Source: Quercus robur (taxonomy: Eukaryota > Streptophyta > Magnoliopsida > Fagales > Fagaceae). Taken from it: a DNA stretch of 64,000 nt. Shown here in pieces: positions 47,023 to 58,846 of this stretch. Under the pieces are notes generated by a model that was not told where the DNA came from, ran no database searches, and was given only the letters and a program-made list of their open reading frames with translations. Where the stretch lies: contig NC_065542.1 of the NCBI RefSeq assembly GCF_932294415.1, positions 51,635,406 to 51,699,405 on the forward strand, written 5' to 3'. Each line of letters begins with the position of its first letter. Position 1 is the stretch's first letter. The translations under genes were made by a program, and so were the position numbers.

Positions 47023-47210
47023 TTTCTGTCTTCTATATTCTCTGGAAACAATCTTCTTCCTATGGAAGTCTTTGAAGGCTGGGTTTCCTCTGTACTTGGA
47101 TATCCATTTCTTAAGAGGGAGTGGGGGTGTATTACCAAGCTGGTCGTCTAGTGGTTCCTTCTCCTTTTCACTTTCTGAGGAAGGTTCATTAGAACTGCTA
47201 GAGGAGAGAT

Positions 47211-48782
47211 TTACTTCTGGTGAAGGAGAGACATTTTCTCTACTTGCTGTGCTAAATGTCTAGCCTTTGTTGGTGAAGGGGTTTTTGTTGGAAGTTTGGT
47301 TTTGACATAGTTCTTCTTATGCCAATGGAAATGTTTTTCAAAGTATTCAAAGAAAGGATAGTCTGCTTTTACCTCTTTCATGAACAACTTCCATTTTTCC
47401 AAAACTTCAACCTTTTGCTCCTTGGTATGGTTGGCTCGATAGGCTTCTTTCTTAACTCTGTTCTTTTCAGAATTAAATTCCTTTTCAAGCATGTCCATAT
47501 CAGGGATGAATTCCTTTGTTAATACTAGGAGCTGATGATCATATTCAGTTTCCTGCTTAATAGGATTTCTAAAATCAGATCCTGATGGTGAGGGAGGTCT
47601 AAGACTGTCCTGACTGTTGCTGTCTTCTTCCTGATCAACAACTGAGTCTTGCTTGGCTGTGTAACAAGGGGTACTAACCTGGGAGTGGTCTTTAACACCT
47701 TGAAACTGTGGACCTAAGTCTCTTCTAGAGGTAGGAGCTCGTGTTCTAGACGAACTACTAAACTGGGATGCAGGTCTATCTTTTAGAAGGATAGTTGGCT
47801 GCCTAAAGGGTTGGCGTAGATCTATGGATCTAGACCTGTGGTGTAAATCTATGGGAGATCTGGGTGTCTCATAGTCTAATGGTGACCTAAACCTAGACTG
47901 ATCAAAGCTTAGTCTAACCGTTCCATCGGCTAGCTGCTGGATGATGTCTAGATCTGGACTTCTAACAGGGTTTTGGACCTGTAAAGGATAATTCTCATTT
48001 TCTAAAGTCCATTGTGCTGGGAATGTTATTTCAGACCATTTCAAGGTTTTTGGTACCTGAACAGTGGATCTAACATCCGAGGTTTGGATAAGAGTAGTTT
48101 CACCTGGCTTTCTCTTATCGAACGCTTGAATAGACATGTTGGTTCGCATGCACTTATAATACACTCTGTATATAAGAGCAATCTGTTTGGTTCCATGTAA
48201 CACAAGGTTTCCATGGGTTTTGATATTGAGGGTGAGGACCTTCAAGATATGAGGGTCGTCAAGTGCAACTGTGAGGTTTGGGTAACAGTCGAAGTGAACT
48301 GGACCATTACTTAAACTGGATTCTATGGTTCCTAGGAGACTGTCTCTAAATCTGATAAGACGGGTGTCTCTAAGCGCCATGAGGATCGAGTTATTCAAAC
48401 CTTCTCTGATCAATGGTTTTACTCCAACTTGGACAAGTCCTATGTGGAGGAATCTATGACCACTTTCCCTGTGAGCTTTTATGGCTGCAGGGGACAACAA
48501 ATAACAGGTTTCAAATTCCTTGTTAATGCTGTAGACTTGTTCTATAGTCCTAACATGGTAGTCTGTTCTGAAAGACTTTTTTAAGGACCATGATGATGAC
48601 TTATAGACTTGGGTTGTGGGAACTTTGGGTATGTTCCAATCTCCTAACTTCTGATCTAGATCTGAAAGCTGGTACGACTCTGAGTTGATTGCTCCATCTT
48701 CTTGTGGAATGTCAGGAGGGTTTGTACTGCTAGATCTAATGGAAGTGGAAGAGTCACTCCTTCTAAACATCCTATTTATCAT
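47211..48782 (-). pseudogene. Viral movement-protein and coat N-terminal region
   Basis: A 523-codon frame from ATG at 48782. Residues about 65-240 resemble the caulimovirid movement protein (30K superfamily), with segments such as HIGLVQVGVKPL, FRDSLLGTIE and IALIYRVYYK. Such proteins let virus particles pass through plasmodesmata. The later part is Ser/Pro/Arg-rich, then basic and helical, as expected at the start of the coat region. The frame stops at 47211, and coat-like sequence goes on in other frames to 47022. It is assumed to be inactive. Confidence 0.75.
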
Positions 48783-49560
48783 TCTGGATTAGAAGCCTAA
48801 AAAATCAATTACAACCTAGACAATCTTTATCTTCCAATTTCTGGATCTATCCTTAGATCTGAAACAGGGAGTGTATGACTACCTTCCTATGATATGCTAC
48901 CACTTATGGCTGTTTCCGGATGCCTTCTGTGTCTTTTGCTGCTACTTACCACCGCTGTACTTAGCTATTGGTGTATATGAACCGTCCCTTACACGTTCCC
49001 TCAAACGCCTAACGCTCTCCTGGCTAACGGCTAACGGGGCTTGTTTCTCGGTCTTTGGTTCACACCAACCTTCGGGATTAGATTTACTGGGCAGCAAAAC
49101 CGACACAGAACTGGAACTTACTCCTAGACTTACAGGGTAACATTTCTCTCACAGAACCTGGTTTAGTACACATCTGCAACAAATTGTAGGGAAAGAAACA
49201 AAGACAAGAAGAAGAAGATAACTGGGGAGCAAAAGATTAGCTCAAACAGATAATCACAAGATAATAAACAGTTTGAATGAACGGGAGGCTCAGCCTACCA
49301 CCAAAAGAAAGAACAGTAAACACTGACTAAGATGAAGTAGTAGATGAAGAATGCAACATATGGGAGTGGAAGTGCTATCAGAAAATAGATGTAAAATAAA
49401 ATAATGTTTGTTAGAGATAACATACTTCAAAGTAATGTATAACCAAAATAATGGATAACTATGGCGGTATCACCGGCCAACTTGATTGAAAATCAAAAAT
49501 AATTACAGTAACTTACAAACACTTACGATCGGCCACAAATGGCTCTGATTGTAAGCCAGA
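48783..49560 (-). other. Viral leader region
   Basis: This non-coding stretch lies between the movement-protein ATG and the PBS. The open frame at 48871-49140 on the other strand has no support. A TGTAGACTTG-like A/T-rich leader with several short upstream ATGs would be normal for caulimovirids. Confidence 0.45.
49540..49549 (-). other. Partial tRNA-Met primer binding site of the virus
   Basis: The minus strand reads ATCAGAGCCA, the 3' ten bases of the caulimovirid PBS complementary to initiator tRNA-Met. The upstream four bases have diverged. It is located upstream of the movement ORF, as expected. Confidence 0.5.
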
Positions 49561-49566
49561 CCTCAT

Positions 49567-50163
49567 TGGAAATGTTTCTCAAAGTATTCAAAGAAAGGAT
49601 AGTCTGCTTTTACCTCTTTCATGAATAACTTCCATTTCTCCAAAACTTCAACCTTTTGTTCTTTGGTATGGTTGGCTCGATAGGCTTCTTTCTTAACTCT
49701 GTTCTTTTCAGAATTAAATTCCTTTTCAAGCATGTCCATATCAGGGATGAATTCCTTTGTTAATACTAGGAGCTGATGATCATATTCAGTTTCCTGCTGA
49801 ATAGGATTTCTAAAATCAGATCCTGATGGTGAGGGAGGTCTAAGACTGTCTTGACTGTTGCTGTCTTCTTCCTGATCAACAACTGAGTCTTGCTTGGCTG
49901 TGTAACAAGGGGTACTAACCTGGGAGTGGTCTTTAACACCTTGAAACTGTGGACCTAAGTCTCTTCTAGAGGTAGGAGCTCGTGTTCTAGACGAACTACT
50001 AAACTGGGATGCAGGTCTATCTTTTAGAAGGATAGTTGGCTGCCTAAAGGGTTGGCGTAGATCTATGGATCTAGACCTGTGGTGTAAATCTATGGGAGAT
50101 CTGGGTGTCTCATAATCTAATGGTGACCTAAACCTAGACTGATCAAAGCTTAGTCTAACCGTT

Positions 50164-50167
<4 letters not shown>
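49567..50167 (-). repeat. 601-bp duplicate of viral 47326-47926
   Basis: It aligns base for base with no indel and about eight substitutions by eye. It begins abruptly after the PBS region and ends inside a (TA)n tract (50166-50197). Confidence 0.95.
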
Positions 50168-50197
<30 letters not shown>

Positions 50198-50199
<2 letters not shown>

Positions 50200-51600
50200 G
50201 CCCATTAAGTAGGATATAAAAAATTATGTTGTTATGCATTGTTCCACCCATCTTATTCATTCATCTGAAAATCCAAAGCATCTACTAGAGCTTATCAAAG
50301 GCTATTCCATCTCAAGGATCAAACCAATCCACCATTTTCTTCTCTCTTTTTTTTCCCCTTTTCCTTTCCATGGAATGGATGGTCTCTTGAGCAATTAAGC
50401 TATTATCCTAGATTTTTCTTCCAGGAATAAGCATTACTTGCCATTGAGATATCACTTGGGTAGAAAGGGGTTGAATCGATTGCAAGGATTTTGAAAATAG
50501 CCTCGTAGACATTATAAAGACTAATTGGTCTAATGGTTCACCATTGCAGCTTTGTCACCCTTAGGAATCAAATTCATAAACATATTTTTATTTTACGTCC
50601 AAAAAAAAATGTATGATTAAATTTCTTCAGCGTGAATCCTTCAGAGATGAAACTAGACGCAACAACAATTACACAATGATATCCTAGTGATGGTTAAAGA
50701 ATAATGAGATAAACCATCTAGACTCGGTGCTTTGTGGGACTCCATAATGAATTTTGTTTTCTTAATCTCCTTAGCGGGTTTTTTTTTTTTGGGGGGGAGG
50801 TTGGGGGGGTGTGTGGAGAAACTAACCTCCTTAGCAGATGGTTGCACTTTCAGCTATTCATTATTCTCAACTACAACACCGTTTGGAATTAATCCATTTT
50901 AAGCCTTCCCTTGAGGTTTGGCATGTATAATTTAATCTCCTTAGCAAGTTTTTCACTGGTATTTCCAAATCCGTACCTTTCACACAACTGACACTAGTTT
51001 GAACAAAACAGCCGCACCTTCCATCCAAGCACGGACTTAATATCACCTTTTTTTTTTTTTTTGTCGATAATATGTACTTGATATCACTTTACAAGACAAG
51101 CAGCTATACCTTTCATACCAGTTTGAATAATAGTAACGTGATTCCCTAATGATATATTTTTACGAGAATTTGAGGTGTGACTAACTAAACCCATGTGTTT
51201 CTAATATCACTTCGATTTGATGGAATTTTACAGAGATGTTAAATGATAAAATAGTTTCTTTCTTCTCCAAGAATTTATCATACTCTTTATCACATTATTC
51301 TTTTCGATTCAATCTTATTATTTAAGAAGGATGGATGACCGCTTCAAAGCAACCACAAACAATCATCAGATAGAATATTCAGCAAAAAAAAAACCATCAG
51401 ATAGAGAAAAATAAAAGGCCCCGTAATAAATGAATTAAACCCAATGTGTTGCCAAAAATGTTCTAAGAGATGATGCCACAACAATTGACATCGTTCAAGT
51501 GGTCACCAATCAGGTAACAGCAAAAATGCTTAGCAAAAGCCTCTTCTTCAATGGAAGCTATAGCCTAAAAATAAAGATTCAATATAGGCAACATCAAAAC
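50198..51600. other. Intergenic, 3' flank of eS8, nothing recognised
   Basis: Neither strand holds a credible gene. T and G runs occur at 50778-50808. The final 100-200 bp before 51616 would hold the eS8 3' UTR (minus strand). Confidence 0.5.
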
Positions 51601-51615
51601 ACTAACACAGTACAA

Positions 51616-54600
51616 TTAAGCACCAGTACCAGCCTTTCCCTTCTTCCGCTGGAGTTTCTTCATATAGAATTCAAGTTCTTTCCCTTCCAATATGTACCTA
51701 CCAGGGAAAAAAAAAAGTTCAATGATTGGTAAAACAAAAGATACATAACAAAGGTAATCTCAGAAACCTTCGGTCTAATTAAGCTTACCCATCAGCTCTG
51801 CCACATTGACCAGGTCGGGAAGAGATGCAGGCCAACAACCTACCAGAACCAAACTGCTCTTCAATATGCGGATCAAGTTGACGATCTTTCTGGCGCTTCT
51901 CAATCTTCCTCTGAACATGATTGCTCTTCTTAATTTCCTCTGTAGCTGTAGCAGCACCTTCCCCCTCCTATAATTGTTGCCCAAAAACAAAAAATGTCAA
52001 TTTCTTTTGGAAACTGAAAAATCAGAATAGACAGAATAAAATCAAAACTTAAAGAATGCATCCAGTGGATAACATGCGAAAGAGACAGGAGAGTAGCATG
52101 TGGTGTCTATGGTGTCACCTGGATTATTTGTAATGTCTATTAATTACAATATTTTGATGGTAGGAATACATTAAGGGAGCTTGACATATTATCATGTAGA
52201 AATTTATAAAGTTCAATTCCAATAATTATAAGATGAGAAGGGAAAAGGTTAATAAAATGAGTGAAATAAAAGTAGAAAACCCTAACAAAAAAATACATTT
52301 AGACAAACAAGAGAAAAGGCGGAACAATTTTGTGAAAGTAGTACACATTACATCAATCATGTAATCCACTTTAAATTATAAAAGTGCAGTAGTATAGTAG
52401 ATTCAGTTAAACCAGCAATAAACCAGCTTACTATCAATGGGCATAGTCCATACTCACTTTAGAACACATACTTTTTTATACCAATATAAAAGCTAATGAA
52501 TTCATGTAAAGATCAGAAATAATTACCAAAGCCCAGAATAATTCAATTACTGCAGCACAGGCTTCTAATTTAATTTAAATAAGAAATGTATGGATTAAAC
52601 ACCAGCAGAGAAAAACAGGAAACAAAAGGCATTTATCAATAAATATATCGTTTTTTTTTTTTTTTTTGGCTATATCTTATATGTTCGGATAAAATTTAAA
52701 TGCCTCTAACTACAATATAAATGCTACTTTTCTTACTTATCAAACAATTAGTGGTTCTTTTTGGGACGGGTAAAGGAGGAATATAGAGCATAATGAAGGT
52801 GAATAGACCAAGGCATATTATCATATTGACATATCACAATTAATGGATACCACAAGACAAAATGCTAAATTCATAAACAACATTTAGACAAACATATGAT
52901 TAATTTTTTTTTCTGTAACAAAATTTCACAATCATATATCACCTCTGTGGTTTCCTTCTTAGTGGTTGCCTTCTTCTTCCTACCAACATCAACACCGTAG
53001 TGTTGAAGGTACCATTGCTTAAATGGAGCCGCATCGACTTGAACAATGGCACTCTTCACCAGAGTTTGTGTCCTAACAAGTTCGTTGTTTGAGGCATTGT
53101 AAACCACATCAAGGAGACGGGTTTTGCGAGTGACAGCCTCACTACCCCATGAAAAATTCCCTGTATCCAATCTAAGGGCTCTCCACTTCACATTTCCACC
53201 TCTCACACGGATTCTCCTTACTGTCTTGTTGCTTGAGAGCTTAGTATTTGCTGGCTGGCGACCAAGCTCATACCTTAATAAACCAATAAAGAATTAGATA
53301 AGCAAAAATTATATAAAAACATAATAGAGCATGGATTAAAGCATTATCAGAGAAAAGTGTAAGAACTCGTAATATAGTGCTCAGAAACCTGCAACAATGT
53401 GAAGTTTGGATAACCAACCAATAAGTTCACCCATGTTGGAGGTCTTTCCAACCTCAAATATCAACTAAAATAGTCATCATAGCTTTGCTACCATCTAATG
53501 ATCCAAAATATGTATTAGAAGTATGGAAAAAGCTAAAAAACAAGATTAATATTGAATGGCTGGAACTCTTATAACCCCGCAAAATGCATATGTAGTTGAA
53601 GAGATGAAACAGACCAATCAAATGGTAGGAATATGAAGACAACAAGGTGGGCCACCTCAACTTAGCTAAGCCAAAAAAAATTGGTAAAAATCAATTTACG
53701 CATATCAGAAAATAGAGTTGCAAACATTCTTCAGAACTAATTGTCTATTCTCCCAATGGTTTTAGACATTTAGTTTGACTTCAAGAGACCTACACAACCC
53801 AACCCCACTTTCTAAAATACTTTTACTGAACAAAATATACATGACATGGACAAAATTCACCTCCCATTGTAGCTATAAAAAAAATTCATTCCTTGAGGGA
53901 CTATTTGGTCCAGCTGCAATATACAGAGAAGAGGCATTCACCTAAGCACCAAAGACGAATGTCTTCCTAAAGGCACCTAGCACATAGGTAAGTTCCCAGA
54001 TCACTTTTTAAATAATTTCTTGATTCTTTGTTTGAGGTTGAAATGACAGGATTCAATGGCTGATAAAAGTCATTGAAGAGAGAATTCCTTATGAATGAGC
54101 CTATCCCCAATTACTTTGATAGTTGTCAAATCTTACCATGTCAGGATCAAAACATAAATAAATCCAAATCTAAACAATCACAGATAAATTCAGCCCAGTA
54201 GAAATTTTTAGCCATTCAATTTTAATTAAGTTGCTACAGTTTATGCCAAAAATTACAAATTGCAGCACTAATTTTCAGAACATTCTAAATATCCTAATTC
54301 TACAACAGTTTTATTTTCATTATAATTCCTGCATTGCAAATTTATAGGATTCTATCTACCAGCATAATGTTAATTAAACAAGCATATATCATCCATCTGT
54401 ACACCAAAAGTCCAAGATGCCAAAATTCAAACGATAATGGACCAGTTCAGCTTTTGTTATCACAAAATAAAAGACCAAAAATAGACAAAATCCCATCTCA
54501 GATTTCCTTGACACCTAAAAGACCCCCAGAAACTAATACCCAAATGGGTACCCATAAAACATTATCATCAGTGATTATACCACATTTTCATTGACTTGCG

Positions 54601-54992
54601 TTTTCCCAGATTTCCCAGCAGCCAAACAAATACCCAGATGGGTATCCATAAAAGATATCAATAGCTTTAAATATAAACACAATCATACATATCATACACA
54701 CAAATATATGTAAGAATAGAGGGAAAAGGGTAATACTTGCGCTTCTTTCTCCAAGCTTTCTTCTTGCCACCAGTGGCACGTCTCTTGTGCATGGAATCTC
54801 TTGAGATACCTGACAAAACAAACAAAACAGTGGGAATTCCATGAGAGATAGAAAAATATATATATACCCACAAAAAAAAAAAGCTTGCTTTTTTTGTGGT
54901 TTATGTTTGGATCCTGAGAAAATGGAGGATATCAAATATTCAGAAGTTTAATCAGATCATAGAGCGTATAGGGTATCGAAGATCCTACCCAT
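51616..54992 (-). CDS. RPS8: 40S ribosomal protein S8 (eS8), complete
   Basis: There are five coding exons on the minus strand: 54989-54992, 54737-54809, 52943-53273, 51789-51967 and 51616-51697. All introns are GT-AG and the phases join exactly to 222 codons plus TAA, the usual length of plant eS8. The first exon holds only ATGG, a common design in plant ribosomal-protein genes. Exon 2 gives the near-invariant [19 protein letters not shown]. Exon 3 carries [22 protein letters not shown] and [10 protein letters not shown]. Exon 4 is the charged [19 protein letters not shown] part with CGRADG. Exon 5 ends KAGTGA. The protein is a component of the small cytosolic subunit, bound to 18S rRNA. No damage is seen. 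The longest intron (53274-54736) has no other gene in it. Confidence 0.98.
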
Positions 54993-55011
54993 CTTGGCCC
55001 CGCAGCGAAGT

Positions 55012-55012
<1 letters not shown>

Positions 55013-55042
<30 letters not shown>
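55013..55042 (-). promoter_or_regulatory. (CT)n tract in the eS8 5' UTR/promoter
   Basis: Fifteen CT units lie 21-50 bp upstream of the ATG (GA on the gene strand). Such tracts are frequent at the start of plant ribosomal-protein transcripts. Whether it is transcribed cannot be told from the sequence. Confidence 0.5.
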
Positions 55043-55043
<1 letters not shown>

Positions 55044-55221
55044 AATGTTAAAACCCTGGTTGTCTGGGATTAAATATGAAACCCTAGTGCACTTTCACGC
55101 AATTTCGAGAGGAGGGTGTTTTTGTCATTTCAGCTTATACTTAAAAAAAGAAAAAAAAAATAGTTTCTACATTTTGATTATTATTATTATTATTTTAATT
55201 TTTGGTCTGGAAGGGAGATTA

Positions 55222-55762
55222 CTGGAGTTAGCATGGTCGGATTGGGTTGAATGGTTTTTTCTACCCAACTTACCATGATGGGTTTTAAAAAATCCAAATC
55301 ATCTCAAGGGTTCAATTCAATCTAACTCAACCTATATGGATCGAGTTGAATCTATGGGTTGGATAGATTTTTTTTAAATTACTATTATTAGTATTAAATT
55401 GAGAATTAGAACTATACCACTGCAAATAAGAGCAAAATTATGACCAAATAATCCCAAGTATGACACAAGTTATATGAAGAGAATTTAGGGTTTGAGTTTT
55501 ATTTAGGAAGAGAGGTAAAAAAAAACAAATAACAAAATTGTATGATATATTTTTAAATATGTTTTTTAAAATGTTAAACGTATATTAAATATAAGCAAAT
55601 TGGATTGGGTTAGGTGGATTTGTAAATCTTATGATCCAAACCCAACTTGACCCACTATAAAAACAAATTTCACAACTCAACCCAACCCATTAACCCCTAA
55701 AAACCGACTAACAAGGTTGTGTTAGATCAAGTTGGTTTTGATAGGTTCGTTGCACACCCCTA
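55222..55762. mobile_element. Decayed hAT-like MITE
   Basis: The right end is TTGCACACCCCTA. The left end reads GCATGGTCGGATTGGGTTGA, like the inside of such an element with its tip eroded. The inside is rich in GGGTT/AACCC words. No clear target duplication is seen. Confidence 0.45.
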
Positions 55763-56722
55763 GAAATTAGGATTAACCAATCGTTAGGGACAACAAGTGA
55801 ACTTGTACTTGATCCATTAAAATGTTTGGTCAACCTATACCTAACCTAAGCCACTTAAGCCATTTTTTAAATAAGTGAAATTTAAAAAAAAAAAAAAAAA
55901 ATTGTTTCTTGAAAGCAATTTGCAAAGTTGGATGTTCTCATTCAGTGGAAAGAGAATTACACTCAAATTTTTAAACTCTTTTTAATGGACACGATCTCTT
56001 ATTGGTGCTTTTAAATCAACTTTTAGCATTAAACCACGTCATTTAGTATTTATGACGAGGAAAAAACTTATGTACTGTATTTTAGGTGTTGTTTTTTAAG
56101 TTTTCCTCTTAAGATTCAACCATGTGACTATTTAATTAAAAAAATATACTTTTATTCCATAAGAAAAAATCTATAGAGCAGAATCTTAAAAAGGAACCTA
56201 AAGAACAGCATATAAATACTGTATCTAAGTCTTGCTCTTATGATGATTATATATTGAACCTAACAAAAAAAATTATGATCCACAACAATTAGTATTTTTT
56301 ATTTAAGGATTAGTGAATTATGAATTATGTAAATTTAAGAATTTATGTATTATTTAAATTTTATTTTTGAGTATTTTGTTATTTGTATTGAAAGGAATGC
56401 AAATATATATATATATATATATATATGATTTTATTATTTGTTATTATTATTAACTCAACCCAACTTGATCCGTTTGCGAGGACTAGAGTCTATGTTTTTT
56501 TATGGGAAAAATAACAATTCGAGAATTTGTTCCTGTTCAAATTAAATTTTAACTTTTTGATTTTGTTAGTTTAAACCTTGGAATTTATAACTTGATTAGG
56601 AAATTGTGGTGTGTCAGATAAACTTAGTTAAAGATGAGTTAGTGGTAGCTTGGATTGACGGCATGGCAAGCCAATCAAGGTGTCGAGAATTCACCAAATG
56701 CAATAAAGTCAAATTCAACATA
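55763..56722. other. AT-rich intergenic, nothing recognised
   Basis: A TA tract lies at 56404-56427. No open frame is worth naming. Confidence 0.5.
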
Positions 56723-56730
56723 TATGAAAA

Positions 56731-56889
56731 GGAAAAATTATTAAATACTCTTGGAGTATCATAAATGTGTATCCCCTCCTTTCACATGAATAGTGGGTCC
56801 CACTAATTAAATTCATGGTGGAATCCACCATTCATGTGAGAGAAGGGAGTACGCATTTATGGTATTTTAGGAGTACACAATAATTTTCC
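56731..56889. mobile_element. Foldback MITE of 159 bp with 8-bp target duplication
   Basis: The arms pair over about 70 bp each, with outer ends GGAAAAATTATT and AATAATTTTCC. Perfect TATGAAAA flanks lie at 56723-56730 and 56890-56897. An 8-bp duplication suggests a hAT-type mobiliser. Confidence 0.9.
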
Positions 56890-56897
56890 TATGAAAA

Positions 56898-57500
56898 GTT
56901 ATTGATATCCATTAGTTACTGTCAAATATTGCAATACCAAGAAAGGAGAAAGGGGGCTGGATTGTTTGGAATAGGGAATATGAGGGAACTAAATGAGAGA
57001 AGTAAAGGGAGATGAAAATATAAAAGGGAAGGTTAAAAGAATGAAGAACCTTCAATGGCACCCTAGCAGGAAGAAAGCTCACAAAGAAGAGTGGGCACAA
57101 TAAGATAATTGATTATGTATTGCAATTTTCTTTTTCTTTTTTTCTTTTTTTGGAGAATATATGTATTGCAATATTGACCACGAAGATGAACCAATAGAAC
57201 TTCTAAAGTTCTAAACATTGGGCTTGCTTTTATATGATAGTCAGAATAAAGACATGACAAGGGCATTAATCACCCATTAATAGATGATTAATGCTCTAGG
57301 CATAACACATTTTACGACATTTTTACAATAATTAAGTTAACAATCTTTACTAATTCTCGCATCTACGCCTACAACTAACATTACATTTTTACCTACCAAT
57401 ATCAACTTACTTGTCACCTTAGTTGTTACAAATATTTTTGTCTCTAGAAAAATCAATCAAACTTCAAAATGCATTCAATTAAAATGAAAAAGATGAAACA
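56898..57500. other. Intergenic, nothing recognised
   Basis: There is no supported gene or repeat other than T-rich runs near 57130-57150. Confidence 0.5.
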
Positions 57501-57504
57501 TAAG

Positions 57505-58097
57505 AGCATTTACATCCAGGGGTGTAAAACCCCCAAAATGCTATTTTTTACACCCCTAACACCAAAATCCTAGCTACATCTAGGTGTATTCTTAAAAATT
57601 TTTTGAACTTTGCTACATTAATTTCTTAAATTTAGAAGTTATTGTAGGTCAGTTGTAAACTCAAATACTCTTTTTTTATTCACCATCTCTCTTCTCTCTC
57701 TTGCACACAATTTTGGGTGGCAGTGGATTGGTGATTAGGTCAGTGGATAGTGGGTTGTGTTGTAGGTTGCGATTTTAGTTGGCAGTGGTTGGTTTTTGTT
57801 GGTTAATTTTTGGTTCAATGTTGGTGGTGGCTATTGGAGGTTGGTTGTTCGTGCCTCTCTCTTTGTTGGTTGTGTATATGGATCAGTGCTGACGGCGGCA
57901 ATGAGGTGGATCTACATTGGTTGATGATTGCAGGGTTGTAAGTTGTTTGATGGGTTGTGAGTTTGTGGGTCACTTGGTAGGTTGTGGGCTTTGTGCGTGA
58001 CGGTTGGGTCATTTTGGCAGTGGCAATAGCAAGGGCTGATTGTGGAGGTGGCTGGTTGAGTTTTTGTGGTTAGTTGTGTGGGGTTTGCTGGCTTAGA

Positions 58098-58135
<38 letters not shown>

Positions 58136-58250
58136 TAAATATATAAATGAATAGTGTTGAGTATGATGTGAAAAATAAGATATGAGATGTAAGGTAAGCT
58201 GTAAAATAATGTGCTGAAATAGATAAAATGAATATGATTTTAGAACTCCG
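57505..58250. mobile_element. Candidate MITE with AGCAT ends
   Basis: The left end GAGCATTTACATCC and the right end CCGGATGCT are loosely inverted. The interior has TTACACCCC and TGTAAAATA phrases seen in plant MITEs of this look, plus a GGTTGGTGG-rich middle and a (GA)n tract at 58100-58132. The target duplication was not resolved. Confidence 0.35.
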
Positions 58251-58846
58251 GATGCTAGCGAGCTAAAGACAAACTTTTTGGCTAACCTCCACTAGACCCG
58301 CCGTTTTCTTTGCATTAATAACTAGTTAATCACATTCTCCCCACGAGTACTTGACCTTCTTCTTGAAAGAACAATAGCCGGAGGTACTATTTTAGTTTTT
58401 AATTAATTGAATACAATTTAACACAAGGATGTAACAATTACTTTTAACTTTTTCATCCTCCATCATCCCATCTCTCGATTCTCTCCTACCAAACACTTGC
58501 ATATAAAGTGTCGAATTATTTTTCCCTCCATTTTTTTTCTATCCTTCTCATCTTCCTTCCATACCAACTAGAGTAAAAACCTATCAAATAGTAAGGAAAA
58601 GAAAAACCTCAGGAAAAAAAAAAAAAAAAAAATCAAAATCCACATTAGTTCATCACAAGTTTCTTCTATTAATAAGAGTTCACAATTAAAAATTTATGTC
58701 AATAATCCTCAGTACAGAAAATTCATTTCAACCTCTCTATGCCAAGAGCAAGTCCTATTTATGAAAGGGAAACAAAGAGCAGTAAACCAATAAAATGAGG
58801 GATTCACTCTTATAAGAAAGAAGTCAAAGTTCGTGTTGCACTCCAT

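Larger units (their letters stand above)
42063..50167. mobile_element. Endogenous caulimovirid (florendovirus-like) insertion, rearranged
   Basis: Pieces of a plant pararetrovirus genome lie together: an intergenic-region fragment (42063-42680), RT/RNase H and a downstream ORF on the plus strand (42703-45660), then protease, coat-like and movement-like ORFs with a leader on the minus strand (45664-49560), and a duplicated movement/coat-region piece (49567-50167). There is no integrase or LTR. A second ORF directly after RNase H is the florendovirus arrangement, though a petuvirus-like relative is not excluded. TA microsatellites bound the locus. Stops, frame changes and rearrangement make it non-functional. 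Confidence 0.85.

Noticed and set aside
48871..49140. 89-residue plus-strand frame in the viral leader
   Set aside because: It is opposite to the viral sense strand here and has no similarity to viral proteins.
54588..54935. 115-residue minus-strand open frame next to eS8
   Set aside because: It reads through eS8 exon 2 and its introns in the wrong frame. The spliced eS8 frame accounts for the locus.
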